Positions 53,877 to 55,264 of a DNA stretch of 55,264 bases are shown here, in pieces. Made by a program: the position numbers and the translations under genes. Source of the DNA: Helicobacteraceae bacterium (GTDB lineage: Bacteria > Campylobacterota > Campylobacteria > Campylobacterales > Sulfurimonadaceae); contig WTBY01000046.1 of the NCBI GenBank assembly GCA_013138865.1, positions 1 through 55,264 on the forward strand, given 5' to 3'. Each line of letters begins with the position of its first letter. The stretch's first letter is position 1. The notes under the pieces are model-generated. The model did no database searches and was not told where the DNA came from. It worked only from the letters and a program-made list of their open reading frames with translations.

Positions 53877-55264
53877 GTGAAATATGATGTAATAGTGATC
53901 GGTGGAGGTCACGCTGGAGTTGAAGCTTCACTTGCAAGTGCAAGAATGGGCTCGAAAACTCTTTTAATTTCAATGCTCGCAGAAAATGTTGGTGCTACAA
54001 GTTGTAACCCTGCGATCGGCGGTTTAGCAAAAGGTCACCTTGTTCGTGAGATTGATGCTCTTGGTGGAGAGATGGGTCTTATAACTGATGAAGCAGGAAT
54101 ACAGTTTCGTATTTTAAATGCTACAAAAGGTCCCGCTGTTCGAGGAAGTCGTGCTCAGATAGATATGGATCGCTACCGTGTGATCGCACGTAACATAGTC
54201 TTAAATACTCAGAATTTAGAGCTTATACAAGAAGAGGCAACATCTTTAATTATCAAAGATGGTGTTGTTGAAGGGGTGAATACTGCTCTTGGAGATATTT
54301 ATGAAGCTAGTAGAGTGATCATAACGGCTGGTACATTTTTGAAAGGTATGATCCATATAGGTGAAAGCTCAAAAGAAGCAGGTCGTTTTGGTGAGTTTAG
54401 TGCAAATGAATTAAGTGACTCACTTCGAGGACTTGATCTAAATATAGGACGCTTAAAAACTGGAACCTGTGCAAGAATAGACAGCTCAACAATCGACTTT
54501 AGTGTTATGGAAGAGCAGGGTGGTGATGTGATACCTGCACCTTTTAGCTTTAGAACTGATCGAGACGAGTTTGCAAAAACGAAGAAACAGATCCCATGTT
54601 TTATAGCCTACACTAATACAGATACTCACGATATTATTCGTAACAACTTTGATAGAGCTCCACTTTTTACAGGTCAGATCGAGGGAGTTGGTCCACGCTA
54701 TTGCCCAAGTATAGAAGACAAAATTAACCGTTTTGCAGACAAAGATCGCCACCATCTTTTCATAGAACCACAAACCTTTGAAAATACAGAGTGCTACATA
54801 AATGGTATGAGTACTTCACTCCCTGTTGATGTTCAACGTGAAATGATCCACTCAGTTAAAGGTATGGAAAATGCAAAAATAACTCGTTATGGTTATGCGA
54901 TTGAGTATGACTATGTTGACCCTACTGAGCTTACTCATACACTAGAACTTAAAAAAGTTAAAAACCTATACCTAGCAGGTCAGATCAATGGAACAACAGG
55001 TTATGAAGAAGCAGCAGCACAAGGTCTTATGGCTGGAATAAATGCAACTCTAAGTCTTCAAGAAAAAGAACCATTAATTTTAAGACGTGATGAGTCTTAC
55101 ATAGGTGTTCTTATAGATGACCTTGTAACTAAGGGTACTAAAGAGCCCTACCGTATGTTTACTTCTCGCGCTGAGTATAGACTTCTTTTACGTGAAGAGA
55201 GTGCAGATACACGTTTAAGTGAGTATGGTTACCAACTTGGACTTATAAATAGTGAAGCGTATAT
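53877..55264 (+). CDS. mnmG: tRNA uridine 5-carboxymethylaminomethyl modification enzyme MnmG (3' end beyond window)
   Basis: The frame from GTG at 53877 opens [20 protein letters not shown], the FAD-binding start of MnmG/GidA, and stays open to the window edge (462 codons seen of about 620). [64 protein letters not shown] and [16 protein letters not shown] are all present. With MnmE it modifies the wobble uridine of several tRNAs. GTG is used as start because the conserved N-terminus begins there. Confidence 0.96.
   Translation, partial: MKYDVIVIGGGHAGVEASLASARMGSKTLLISMLAENVGATSCNPAIGGLAKGHLVREIDALGGEMGLITDEAGIQFRILNATKGPAVRGSRAQIDMDRYRVIARNIVLNTQNLELIQEEATSLIIKDGVVEGVNTALGDIYEASRVIITAGTFLKGMIHIGESSKEAGRFGEFSANELSDSLRGLDLNIGRLKTGTCARIDSSTIDFSVMEEQGGDVIPAPFSFRTDRDEFAKTKKQIPCFIAYTNTDTHDIIRNNFDRAPLFTGQIEGVGPRYCPSIEDKINRFADKDRHHLFIEPQTFENTECYINGMSTSLPVDVQREMIHSVKGMENAKITRYGYAIEYDYVDPTELTHTLELKKVKNLYLAGQINGTTGYEEAAAQGLMAGINATLSLQEKEPLILRRDESYIGVLIDDLVTKGTKEPYRMFTSRAEYRLLLREESADTRLSEYGYQLGLINSEAY

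Noticed and set aside
54486-54773. 95-codon minus-strand frame inside mnmG
   Set aside because: It is antisense to conserved mnmG sequence and has no features of its own.

Overview
The window looks like the chromosome of a low-GC member of the Campylobacterota, most like Sulfurimonas or a close relative. The pointers are histidine kinases with the IAHQWRQPL H-box, a short PriA, a PP0621-type protein and short Campylobacterota-style PabB and DnaB operons. A complete cytochrome-c-dependent nitric oxide reductase cluster suggests a denitrifying, chemotactic, envelope-stress-aware bacterium. No rRNA, CRISPR array or intact prophage is present.

Layout. 1-2208 is a decayed mobile region: the end of an IS3-family transposase with its terminal repeat, an intact XRE-type antitoxin-like gene beside a dead Fic toxin gene, an ORF6N remnant and a small acidic ORF. 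It abuts the 3' end of a tRNA-Met. 2342-10416 is a minus-strand run (norE, two apparently inserted nuclease-like genes, norF, bioD, an MscS channel, a hypothetical, pyrB, pabB). 10548-15094 carries norC, norB, norD and norQ on the plus strand, faced by an Rrf2/NsrR-like Fe-S regulator. 15619-19973 holds a sulfhydrylase-type PLP enzyme and then clpS-clpA-aat, the parts of the bacterial N-degron pathway. 19988-33305 is a long minus-strand block (ABC-F, dnaB, ispG, Sel1 protein, OprD-type porin, chemoreceptor, priA, two pseudopilins, ZapA/ZapB-like pair, tyrA), followed by bamA on the plus strand. 35654-41323 is rsmG, two small genes, alr, cti and a sensor kinase on the minus strand, and a DUF420 protein follows on the plus strand.

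41836-49147 is the most unusual stretch: an OmpR/PhoB-type response regulator and a kinase with two periplasmic binding-protein domains, beside two lipoproteins and a signal-peptide-bearing phosphatidylserine-decarboxylase-like protein. Three promoters here share a direct repeat (TGACAAA, 10-bp period), each placed exactly 16 bp before a -10 element. This is the architecture of PhoB-type activated promoters and suggests a small local envelope-lipid/lipoprotein regulon. 49219-55264 holds selO, two Sel1/repeat proteins, a heme-motif GGDEF-EAL protein and the start of mnmG.

All calls come from reading the sequence and from knowledge of protein families; no searches were run.
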